From: an uncultured Eubacteriales bacterium
GTDB lineage: Bacteria; Bacillota; Clostridia; Peptostreptococcales; Anaerovoracaceae
Direction of reading: 5' to 3'
Length of the DNA stretch: 6,481 nucleotides
NCBI GenBank assembly: GCA_902793875.1
Contig: CADBFL010000101.1
Location: forward strand, 1-6,481
Under the pieces are notes generated by a model. It did not search any database. It was not told the origin of the DNA and saw nothing but the letters and a program-made list of their open reading frames with translations. Positions 1-5,227 of the stretch are shown in pieces. The translations under genes and the position numbers were made by a program. The stretch's first letter is position 1, and every line of letters begins with the position of its first letter.

Positions 1-725
1 CCATACTCGTGTTCCTGATGCTCGGACCTGCAGCCTTTCTGCTGGTGTATCACTCCATGTGGAGAGTCGCGGTCAAGATCACGGAGAACGCCGCACTGCG
101 CGAATCGAACGAGCTCAGGGAATTCGAGGAAAAGCGCTACCGCGAGCTTCGCAAGTACATGGACGAGACGCGCACGATGCGTCACGACTTCAGACAGCAT
201 CTGCTTGTGATAGACGGCTACGCGAAGAGCGGCGAGTTTGAGAAGCTGAAGAACTATATAAGCCAGTTTACCGGCACGTTCAACGATTACCGCCCGCCGA
301 TAGCCGCCAATCCGGCGCTGGATGCCGTGGCCACGCACTACGAAGCCATGGCCGAAGAGCAGGGCACTCACATAAAATGGATCATCGGACTGCCCGGAGA
401 GCTCCCTCTGCCGGAATCCGACTTCATCGCCATTTTCGGGAACCTCGTCGAAAACGCCCTGATCGCGGTGCGTGAGATTCCCGAAGAAGAGCGCACCGTG
501 CACGTGACCGCGCGCATGCTCACTGACGGGATGCTCGGTCTCACGGTAAAGAACCCGTACACGGGTACGATAAAGTTAAATAAAAAAGGCCTTCCCCGCA
601 CGGACAAGCCCGGCCACGGGATAGGCCTCGCTTCAGTAAATGCGACCGCCGGCCGCTACAACGGCACGCTCGACATCAGCACGGACGACGGGATATTCTC
701 CGCGTCGGTGCTCCTCTGCCTTTAG
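1..725 (+). CDS. Sensor histidine kinase, GHKL/AgrC-like, 5'-truncated by window edge
   Basis: C-terminal part of a two-component sensor kinase. The frame is open from base 3 with no preceded start; the GTG at 9 is an internal Val, so the true start lies off the window. The first visible residues are hydrophobic (ILVFLMLGPAAFLLVY) and look like the last membrane helix. A charged linker follows, then the H-box RHDFRQH with the likely phospho-accepting His at codon 183-185, then the GHKL ATPase domain: N-box NLVENA at 441-458 and G-box GHGIGL at about 612-629. The RHDFRxH form of the H-box and the short ATPase domain are typical of the AgrC/HPK10-type, often peptide-sensing, kinases of Firmicutes. 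These usually pair with a LytTR response regulator, which is not in this window. The ligand cannot be inferred. Confident on family, not on signal. A convergent gene begins 64 bases after the stop. Confidence 0.9.
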   Translation, partial: ILVFLMLGPAAFLLVYHSMWRVAVKITENAALRESNELREFEEKRYRELRKYMDETRTMRHDFRQHLLVIDGYAKSGEFEKLKNYISQFTGTFNDYRPPIAANPALDAVATHYEAMAEEQGTHIKWIIGLPGELPLPESDFIAIFGNLVENALIAVREIPEEERTVHVTARMLTDGMLGLTVKNPYTGTIKLNKKGLPRTDKPGHGIGLASVNATAGRYNGTLDISTDDGIFSASVLLCL

Positions 726-789
726 ATCGAGACGCAGCCTGCGCCGCGCCGGCGTATCCATGACCGCTCGCGCATCCGTCCGGATCCGG
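726..789. other. Short convergent intergenic gap
   Basis: This stretch lies between the stops of two convergent genes. It is very GC-rich and contains short self-complementary runs, including the perfect palindrome CCGGATCCGG at 780-789 and GCGCCGGCG-like sequence near 745-755. Neither is followed by a T tract on either strand, so I do not call an intrinsic terminator. Confidence 0.5.
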
Positions 790-2001
790 CTACAGCGCGT
801 TTATTTCCTTTATGGCTTCGAGGAGTTTCGGAAACTCCTCTTTTTTCGGCAATCTCACTCTCACGGAGGTCGAATCCAGTCCCTTAAAATCGTAGCCGTC
901 TATCACCAGGACCCCGCGCTTCAGGAATTCTTCGGCGAGCTTTATGTCCTTGTCATCGTGGTAGAGCAGCAGCAGGGAATTCGTGTCGAGGGTCTCGGCC
1001 ATGTGCAGGCGCCCCGAAGCAGGGCCCGGCTTCCTCTTTTCGTATGTTTCGGCATCGTCGCCCTCGCCCTTTTTATACACCTTTATGACCGGAGGATTCA
1101 GGACGTCCCTGATTTCCGCCTTCATCCCGGCAAAGTCCTCCCTGCACTTCTCCAGGAATTCCGGGTGCTTCAGCGCCTCGGCCGCCACTTCCCTGGCGAG
1201 CTCGCTCACCATGTACGGATTCACCATCTTGTGCAGATAGCCGATCAGGTCCTTGTGGGCTATGACATAGCCGGCTCTGAGTCCCGCCAGCCCGAAAGCC
1301 TTCGAAAGGGTCTTCACTACCGCGAGGTTAGGGTACTTCGAGAACAGCTGCACCGCCGAGTTCTCCTTAGGCATGAAGTCGCCGTAGGCCTCGTCGACTA
1401 TGACCATGATGTCCTTTTTCAGAGCCTTCGCGACGATCTCTTCGATCTCGCCGATGTCTATGCACTGCCCGGTCGGATTGTTCGGGTTGTCTATATATAT
1501 AAAATTGTAGGTCTTTCCCGGCATCGAGACCGCCGCATACCTGTCGGCGATGAAGTGCATCGAAAGGAATTCGTAAGTATCGAATCTGTAGTTGAACTCC
1601 TTTTTGAGCTGGTAAGGCGCGTAGTCGATCCCTATCATCTCGGCGTGCATGTAGTAGTCGGTGAACTGCGGCGAAACTCCCAGCACCATGGAATCGTGCG
1701 TGTCGAAGATGTTGTTTATTATGTACAGCGCGTTGATGCTGCCGTCCGCCAGCAGGATATTGCCCCGCTCGACATCGATCACGTCCTTCCAGTATCCGCG
1801 TATCGCATCGTAAAGAGCGTCGCTGTGCGGGTACGGGCCGAGGCGGGCCGGATCGAAGTCCCTGAAGACCTTTTCGCATTCCGGCGGGAAGCCGTAGGGG
1901 TTGCAGCCCTCGCTGCAGTCTATGCCCCCGGGCGGAAGCTCGATATGTTCCATCGCATAGCTTATGTGTTTCCGTTCAAGCAGTTCTTTTCTGATCTTCA
2001 T
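790..2001 (-). CDS. PLP-dependent class I/II aminotransferase, HisC-like
   Basis: 403-residue fold-type I PLP enzyme resembling histidinol-phosphate aminotransferase (HisC). Hallmarks: CNPYGFP near residues 33-39 (HisC has NENPYGPSP there), NPNNPTG at 172-178, DEAYGDF at 203-209 with the cofactor-contacting Asp, SKAFGLAGLRAGY with the Schiff-base Lys at 234 and Arg at 242, and SVRVRLP with substrate-carboxylate Arg near 381-383. The ATG at 2001 is chosen because GGGGAGG (complement of 2008-2014) lies 6 bases upstream; the longer frame back to 2046 has no such site. It is longer than usual HisC (about 350-360). The excess sits mainly in a charged stretch near residues 309-334. No other his genes are visible, so the substrate is uncertain: histidinol phosphate, an aromatic amino acid, or a CobD-like decarboxylation are all possible. 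Transcribed divergently from the mazEF-like genes. Confidence 0.88.
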   Translation of the reverse strand: MKIRKELLERKHISYAMEHIELPPGGIDCSEGCNPYGFPPECEKVFRDFDPARLGPYPHSDALYDAIRGYWKDVIDVERGNILLADGSINALYIINNIFDTHDSMVLGVSPQFTDYYMHAEMIGIDYAPYQLKKEFNYRFDTYEFLSMHFIADRYAAVSMPGKTYNFIYIDNPNNPTGQCIDIGEIEEIVAKALKKDIMVIVDEAYGDFMPKENSAVQLFSKYPNLAVVKTLSKAFGLAGLRAGYVIAHKDLIGYLHKMVNPYMVSELAREVAAEALKHPEFLEKCREDFAGMKAEIRDVLNPPVIKVYKKGEGDDAETYEKRKPGPASGRLHMAETLDTNSLLLLYHDDKDIKLAEEFLKRGVLVIDGYDFKGLDSTSVRVRLPKKEEFPKLLEAIKEINAL

Positions 2002-2039
2002 GGCATGCCTCCCCGCATGGTCGATGTTATACCTTGATA

Positions 2040-2068
2040 ATAACACAAGTCCGTTGTTGACATGACAA
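2040..2068 (-). promoter_or_regulatory. Candidate promoter of the aminotransferase gene
   Basis: On the minus strand a TTGTCA -35 (complement of 2063-2068), a 17-base spacer and TGTTAT (complement of 2040-2045, 4 of 6 matches) would place the start of transcription near 2033, giving a leader of about 30 bases. The -35 abuts the -35 of the divergent mazE promoter. Prediction from consensus only. Confidence 0.4.
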
Positions 2069-2084
2069 TCTTTTCGTATATACT
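2057..2084 (+). promoter_or_regulatory. Promoter of the mazEF-like/coaBC unit
   Basis: A perfect TTGACA -35 at 2057-2062, a 16-base spacer and TATACT at 2079-2084 (5 of 6 to TATAAT) precede the antitoxin gene by the expected distance. The predicted start near 2091 gives a very short leader, with the ribosome binding site at 2095-2100. The -10 lies inside the palindromic operator candidate, which suits autorepression. Confidence 0.7.
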
Positions 2085-2094
2085 GTGTATATAC
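2076..2094. promoter_or_regulatory. Twin GTATATAC operator-like palindrome
   Basis: GTATATAC occurs at 2076-2083 and again at 2087-2094, three bases apart. Each octamer is itself a perfect palindrome, and the whole 19 bases form an inverted repeat with 7-base arms around CTGTG. The copies are spaced 11 bases start to start, about one helical turn, so two dimers could bind the same face. The element covers the -10 of the mazE promoter. MazE/AbrB-type antitoxins commonly bind palindromes in their own promoter, so this is the likely autoregulatory operator. Confidence 0.65.
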
Positions 2095-2108
2095 AGGAGG
2101 TGGGATCG

Positions 2109-2351
2109 ATGCAACTAACTCTCAAGCAATGGGGAAACAGCTGCGGCGTTCGCTTTACCAAAGAATTCATGAAGCAGGCCGGAATAAAAGTCGATGATAC
2201 TCTGGATGCGGAAGTAGTCGATGGCAGGATCATTCTGACCCCGGGCTTCAGGCACAGAAGCCTCCGGGAAAGAGCCGCCGAATACGGGGGCGATCTGAAT
2301 ATTTCAGGCGAGTTCGACTGGGGTGAACCGGTCGGCAGAGAGGTATGGTAG
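2109..2351 (+). CDS. mazE: MazE/AbrB-type antitoxin
   Basis: 80-residue antitoxin and DNA-binding protein. Residues 1-45 match the swapped-hairpin AbrB/MazE fold, with the characteristic KQWGNSCGVRF at 6-16 followed by a TKEF helix and a DAEVVDGRIILTP strand pair. Residues 50-80 are a polar tail ending EFDWGEPVGREVW, the kind of acidic and aromatic tail that wraps around a MazF partner. The ATG at 2109 is preferred over an upstream GTG at 2085 because AGGAGG at 2095-2100 is 8 bases away, and the upstream frame would translate the operator. Its stop TAG abuts the ATG of the next gene, implying coupled translation. It is probably autoregulated through the palindrome at 2076-2094. Confidence 0.9.
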   Translation: MQLTLKQWGNSCGVRFTKEFMKQAGIKVDDTLDAEVVDGRIILTPGFRHRSLRERAAEYGGDLNISGEFDWGEPVGREVW

Positions 2352-2660
2352 ATGGCAAAGGCAGAGCAGGGCGATCTGCTTAAACTTGCGGGAATGTCCT
2401 TTCCTGTAATGGTAGTAAGCAACGACATTTTCAACGGATCCGGAACAGCTGTAGTATGCCCTGTTCAGAAGAATGCAGCTCCCGGACCTCTTCATATCGA
2501 GCTGAAGGACTGCCCGGTCGAAGGTTATGTCATGTGCGAATACATGAAGCTGGTGGATCTGCGCGTCCGAAAGTTCAGTAAGATATCGGGCGCTCATGAC
2601 TTTGATATCATGAACATTTCCGATGCCGTGATGGGTATTTTTGATTATCAGAATAATTGA
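2352..2660 (+). CDS. MazF/PemK-like toxin, atypical active site
   Basis: 102-residue protein of the MazF/PemK/CcdB-like fold. It begins with QGDLLKL (usual: RGDVYFADL) and continues PVMVVSNDIFN at 18-28, TAVVCPVQ at 32-39 and VMCEYMKLVDLRVRKFSKI, matching the EQIRTID-type strand of MazF. Canonical family members are sequence-specific endoribonucleases. Compared from memory with Bacillus MazF, the loop between strands 1 and 2 is about eight residues shorter, the catalytic Arg just before the conserved Pro is Phe17, and the catalytic Thr of AAIT is Gln39. It may therefore belong to a divergent subfamily with another catalytic set or target, or be inactive. The antitoxin stop directly abuts its ATG; a GAGAGG site lies 8 bases upstream. 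It ends in TGA, 15 bases before coaBC. Confidence 0.82.
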   Translation: MAKAEQGDLLKLAGMSFPVMVVSNDIFNGSGTAVVCPVQKNAAPGPLHIELKDCPVEGYVMCEYMKLVDLRVRKFSKISGAHDFDIMNISDAVMGIFDYQNN

Positions 2661-2675
2661 CAGAGGATATTGACC

Positions 2676-3953
2676 ATGGAAAATAAAAAAACTGTGCTGC
2701 TCGGCATAAGCGGCGGGATATCCGCCTACAAATCGGTGTATGTGGCGAGCGGACTCAAGAAGCTCGGCTACGATGTGCGCGTCGTCATGACGGAGAACGC
2801 CGCGAAGTTCGTGTCTCCTCTTACCTTCGAGACCATGAGCTGCGGCAAGGTCGTCACGGATGTGTTCGACCCGCGAAACGACACTCCGACCGAGCACATA
2901 GAGCTGAGCCATGCGGCCGATCTCATACTCATAGCGCCGGCGACCGCCAACACTATCGCCAAGCTCGCGCACGGCATCGCCGACAACATGCTGACGACGA
3001 CCGTTCTCGCGGCAACATGCCCGAAGCTGATCTCGCCGGCGATGAACACCGACATGTTCGAGAATCCCGCCACGCAGGACAATCTCAACATACTGCGCGA
3101 CTACGGCTTCGACATCATCGAGCCGGCGTACGGGATGCTGGCCTGCGGGGTCGAAGGCAAGGGCAAGATGCCCGAGCCGGACGTCCTGATCAGCTATGTG
3201 GAGCAGTGGATATCAAAGCCCAAGGACATGAGCGGACTCAGGGTGCTCGTGACCGCGGGCCCGACCGAAGAGGCCGTCGACCCTGTCCGCTATATCACCA
3301 ATCACTCGAGCGGCAAGATGGGCTATGCGCTTGCGAGGATGGCCGCGCGCAGGGGAGCGGAGGTGACGCTGGTGTCCGGCAGGACAGCGCTTCCGCGCGA
3401 GCCTTTCGTGGAGACTGTCGATGTGCTGAGCGCGGAAGACATGTTCAATGCCGTCACCGGACGCGCTCCCGAGATGGACATCATCATCAAGGCCGCGGCT
3501 GTCGCGGACTTCACTCCTGCGAATCCTTCGTCCGAGAAGATAAAGAAAGCGGATCTTATGGCTACTTTGGCAGACACCTCACAGGCGCCGCATAAAGGAC
3601 TCGAGCCTGAAAGAGACAGCAGCTCCGCCGGCGGCAGCAGGGACATGTCGATAAAGCTCGCGCCGACCCGCGATATCCTGAAATATCTGGGCGAGCACAG
3701 AAGGAGCGGCCAGTTCCTCTGCGGCTTCGCGATGGAGACCCGGGACCTCATGGAGAACGCGACGGCCAAGCTTGCGAACAAGAACGTCGACATGATATGC
3801 GCAAACAGCCTCCGCACAAAAGGAGCGGGCTTTGCGGGCGACACCAATGTGGTCACCATAATAACGAAGGACGGCGTGAAGGAACTTCCGCTCATGAGCA
3901 AGCTCGACGCCGCCGACGCGATACTGGATGAGATCATGCTCGCAAAAAAATAG
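2676..3953 (+). CDS. coaBC: Bifunctional phosphopantothenoylcysteine decarboxylase / phosphopantothenate-cysteine ligase
   Basis: 425-residue CoaBC (Dfp), which makes 4'-phosphopantetheine from phosphopantothenate and cysteine in coenzyme A synthesis. The FMN-dependent CoaC half (about 1-180) shows GISGGISAYK at 10-19, catalytic His74 in HIELS, PAMNTDMFENPA, and the substrate-clamp motif ACGVEGKGKM with Cys157. The CoaB half (about 190-425) has VTAGPTEEAVDPVR, Asn209 in NHSSGKMG, AAAVADF and the EKIKK lysine motif at 287-291. All match E. coli Dfp positions (His75, Cys158, Asn210, Lys289) within one residue. Odd: about 31 residues (292-322), rich in Ala, Ser, Gly and charge, lie between EKIKK and DMSIKLAPTRDIL, where the family has only a few. 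The ATG at 2676 is chosen over a TTG at 2670 because AGAGG at 2662-2666 is 9 bases away. Probably transcribed with the mazEF-like pair. Confidence 0.96.
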   Translation: MENKKTVLLGISGGISAYKSVYVASGLKKLGYDVRVVMTENAAKFVSPLTFETMSCGKVVTDVFDPRNDTPTEHIELSHAADLILIAPATANTIAKLAHGIADNMLTTTVLAATCPKLISPAMNTDMFENPATQDNLNILRDYGFDIIEPAYGMLACGVEGKGKMPEPDVLISYVEQWISKPKDMSGLRVLVTAGPTEEAVDPVRYITNHSSGKMGYALARMAARRGAEVTLVSGRTALPREPFVETVDVLSAEDMFNAVTGRAPEMDIIIKAAAVADFTPANPSSEKIKKADLMATLADTSQAPHKGLEPERDSSSAGGSRDMSIKLAPTRDILKYLGEHRRSGQFLCGFAMETRDLMENATAKLANKNVDMICANSLRTKGAGFAGDTNVVTIITKDGVKELPLMSKLDAADAILDEIMLAKK

Positions 3954-4057
3954 AAAAAACAGTACGGAGTCCGGTCTCCCTGTCCGCGACGGATTTGTAT
4001 ATCATATGAGACCAGATACGAAAACAGATAACCGAACATATAAGGAGGATAATGGTC
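3954..4057 (+). other. Gap before the Nif11-leader gene with a GGTCTC/GAGACC inverted repeat
   Basis: 104 bases without a gene. GGTCTC at 3973-3978 is matched by GAGACC at 4008-4013, and inside it TCCG-CGA-CGGA (3983-3993) could form a small hairpin. No T tract follows, so an intrinsic terminator after coaBC is not supported. No convincing promoter for the next gene was found; TTGTAT at 3995-4000 lacks a good -10. The strong AAGGAGG at 4042-4048 serves the next gene. Confidence 0.4.
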
Positions 4058-4489
4058 ATGGCTAAAGATCTGAGTGCATTCCTTACAAGACTGAGTGAGG
4101 ATACCGCATTTGCCGAAGAGGCGATAGAAAAGAGCAAGAGCATTGCCGCTGCCGGAAAGATTTCCGACGACAAAATGCTGACCGTCAGAGTCGGAAAGGA
4201 AATGGGCTATGAGTTCACGCTGGACGACATAAACAGGACGGAACTGAAGATCGAAGAGAATGAAGCTGCAAGGAACGCAGCCGGGGCAAAAGAGCTGCTG
4301 ACCGACAGGTTCGAGCTTGATCCGGAAGCGCTCGCTGACGTCGCAGGCGGATGCAGTGAGACCTGGGATCCTCATGACTGGAAATTTATAGGCAAAGAAG
4401 AAGGTGTACTCTGGGGATATAACCTGCGTTACCGCTGCACAAAATGCCACGAAGAAAAAACCGAGTGGGAAAAATGGCCGTGGGAGTAG
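4058..4489 (+). CDS. Nif11-type leader peptide protein, candidate RiPP precursor
   Basis: 143-residue small protein. Residues 1-60 resemble the Nif11 leader domain: an N-terminal helix DLSAFLTRLSEDTAFAEEA, then VGKEMGYEFTLDDINR, which fits the family's A-x-E-x-GY-x-F-T-x-x-E/D-hydrophobic pattern. A charged spacer leads to LDPEALADVAGG (87-98), the double-Gly site cut by C39-peptidase transporters. The predicted core, 99-143, has three Cys (99, 127, 130), six Trp (103, 108, 119, 137, 140, 142), and His106 and His131. Few Ser/Thr are present, so a classical lanthipeptide is unlikely. Cys99-x6-His106 plus Cys127-x2-Cys130 could instead form a small zinc-binding module. The ATG at 4058 is preferred to the one at 4052 because AAGGAGG ends 9 bases upstream rather than 3. 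No maturase, peptidase or transporter is in the window. Sure of the leader type, not of the product. Confidence 0.8.
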   Translation: MAKDLSAFLTRLSEDTAFAEEAIEKSKSIAAAGKISDDKMLTVRVGKEMGYEFTLDDINRTELKIEENEAARNAAGAKELLTDRFELDPEALADVAGGCSETWDPHDWKFIGKEEGVLWGYNLRYRCTKCHEEKTEWEKWPWE

Positions 4490-4506
4490 CGGTCATATAA
4501 TCCAAA

Positions 4507-4549
4507 GAAAAAAAAGGTCTCCGCAGAACTGAACTGCGGAGACCTTTTT
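4507..4549. terminator. Bidirectional intrinsic terminator between convergent genes
   Basis: A perfect 11-base-pair stem, GGTCTCCGCAG at 4516-4526 with CTGCGGAGACC at 4534-4544, encloses a 7-base loop. It is flanked by A8 at 4508-4515 and T5 at 4545-4549, which pair further in part. Read on the plus strand it ends the Nif11-leader transcript in U5; read on the minus strand it ends the PrdA-like transcript in a longer U run. Confidence 0.93.
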
Positions 4550-4594
4550 CAATAGATCGATATGTTAATGGAGTTTTATGAGCCTGCCTTGTTA

Positions 4595-5008
4595 TCAGAC
4601 CGGAAATTCGATCGCGATGTCCTTTCCCTCTGCGATGTAGAGCTTGACGACTCCGCCGCTGAACGCGATCTGCGTGCCGGCAGGCACCGCCATCGCAGGA
4701 ACGGCAGCTTCTTCAGCGCCGGCTTCCTCTGCAGGAGCGTCTCCGCCCGCTGCAGCAGGGTCCTGGATGTTGTCGACGATCTCAGCTGTGAGCGGCGTCA
4801 GGGAATCGGAGACCTCCTTCAGTGTGGCGCCGATGCACTGACCGATAGTCAGGCAGCCGTCGAGCTTGAGGAGTCCCGTGTCCACGAGGTCCGGGAAGAT
4901 AGCCGGATCTTCGAGGTTGTGGTGCGAGATCTCGCCCGGCTCCATTCTGCAGCAAAGCACTGCAGGGTCGTTCTTATGTTCCAGCGCATATTCCAGTTCG
5001 ATTGACAT
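4595..5008 (-). CDS. Free-standing homologue of the N-terminal part of D-proline reductase proprotein PrdA
   Basis: 137-residue protein. From memory of clostridial PrdA it matches the PrdA N-terminus along its length: HKNDPAVLCCRMEPG at 11-25 (PrdA: HANDPAVCCCRFEAG), NLEDPAIFPDLVDTGLL at 31-47, LTIGQCIGATLKEVSDSLTPLT at 53-74, an Ala/Glu/Pro linker at about 82-111, and VKLYIAEGKDIAIEFP at 121-136 (PrdA: VKIHIGEGKNISLEIP). The rest of PrdA, including the Cys that becomes the pyruvoyl group, is absent, so this alone cannot be a proline reductase subunit. Cys19-Cys20, Cys52 and Cys58 are present. The ATG at 5008 has AGGAGG (complement of 5018-5023) 9 bases upstream. It ends TGA-TAA, so it is complete, not selenocysteine readthrough. 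The role may be an accessory or regulatory domain. The neighbouring selenium genes fit, since proline reductase is a selenoenzyme. Confidence 0.75.
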   Translation of the reverse strand: MSIELEYALEHKNDPAVLCCRMEPGEISHHNLEDPAIFPDLVDTGLLKLDGCLTIGQCIGATLKEVSDSLTPLTAEIVDNIQDPAAAGGDAPAEEAGAEEAAVPAMAVPAGTQIAFSGGVVKLYIAEGKDIAIEFPV

Positions 5009-5099
5009 TTTGTATATCCTCCTGTTTTTTCATTTATTCAGACATATATAATATTCTTCTATTTGAAGCGAAATGACAAGGGCGCAGACCATTGATATT

Positions 5100-5127
5100 G
5101 CCTATACGTGCGCTCCGGGATATAGGC
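5100..5127. repeat. Inverted repeat GCCTATA-N14-TATAGGC
   Basis: Perfect 7-base arms, at 5100-5106 and 5121-5127, flank a GC-rich 14-base centre. It lies just upstream of the yedE -35 and about 90 bases upstream of the divergent gene's start codon. The position suits a regulator operator serving both genes, or a hairpin in a minus-strand leader if that promoter lies further upstream. No T tract, so not a terminator. Confidence 0.5.
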
Positions 5128-5136
5128 TCAGTCAAT

Positions 5137-5165
5137 TTGTCATAAAAATGCCTCCCCCATAAAAT
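5137..5165 (+). promoter_or_regulatory. Promoter of the yedE-yedF unit
   Basis: TTGTCA at 5137-5142 (5 of 6), a 17-base spacer and TAAAAT at 5160-5165 (5 of 6) predict a transcription start near 5172 and a leader of about 56 bases. Confidence 0.6.
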
Positions 5166-5169
5166 GGAT

Positions 5170-5190
5170 ACAGGCGGAGATATCCGCTGT
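5170..5190 (+). other. Small hairpin in the yedE leader
   Basis: ACA-g-GCGGA (5170-5178) pairs with TCCGC-TGT (5183-5190) around a GATA loop, with one bulged G. It sits at or just after the predicted transcription start. Followed by a short T run (TTTTT at 5195-5199), it could be a weak attenuator, but the 5-bp core makes this doubtful. Confidence 0.3.
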
Positions 5191-5227
5191 ATTGTTTTTC
5201 TTATTACGGAAAATGGAGGTATCAGTT

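Larger units (their letters stand above)
5009..5227. other. Divergent regulatory region between prdA-like and yedE genes
   Basis: 219 bases without a gene. It holds an inverted repeat at 5100-5127, a good plus-strand promoter at 5137-5165 and a small leader hairpin at 5170-5190. For the minus-strand gene only a weak candidate is seen: TTGTCA (complement of 5074-5079) and TATTAT (complement of 5048-5053) at a poor 20-base spacing within an AT-rich stretch. No small frame here has a convincing ribosome binding site. Confidence 0.6.

Noticed and set aside
780..789. CCGGATCCGG palindrome as a terminator between convergent genes
   Set aside because: No T tract follows on either strand and a palindrome without a loop is a poor hairpin.
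640..2037. Long open frame on the plus strand (465 codons)
   Set aside because: It runs antisense to the aminotransferase gene, has no family-like sequence and no ribosome binding site; the minus strand carries all PLP-enzyme motifs.
2085..2108. GTG at 2085 as start of the antitoxin gene
   Set aside because: It would translate the operator and the ribosome binding site itself; the ATG at 2109 has a perfect AGGAGG 8 bases upstream.
2657..2685. TTGACA at 2657-2662 as a promoter for coaBC
   Set aside because: No -10-like hexamer occurs at the right spacing, and the -10 would lie inside the coding sequence after the start codon.
3323..4450. Long open frame on the minus strand across coaBC and the Nif11 gene
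   Set aside because: It spans two well-supported plus-strand genes and the gap between them; its sequence resembles no family I know and it lacks a good start site.
4592..4597. UGA at the end of the PrdA-like gene as a possible selenocysteine codon
   Set aside because: The next in-frame codon is UAA, so readthrough would add one residue only; the protein also ends where the homologous strand ends.
5047..5052. Perfect TATAAT on the plus strand as a -10 for yedE
   Set aside because: There is no -35 at 16-18 bases upstream (TTGACA at 5002-5007 is 39 bases away) and it would give a very long leader; TTGTCA-17-TAAAAT at 5137-5165 is better placed.
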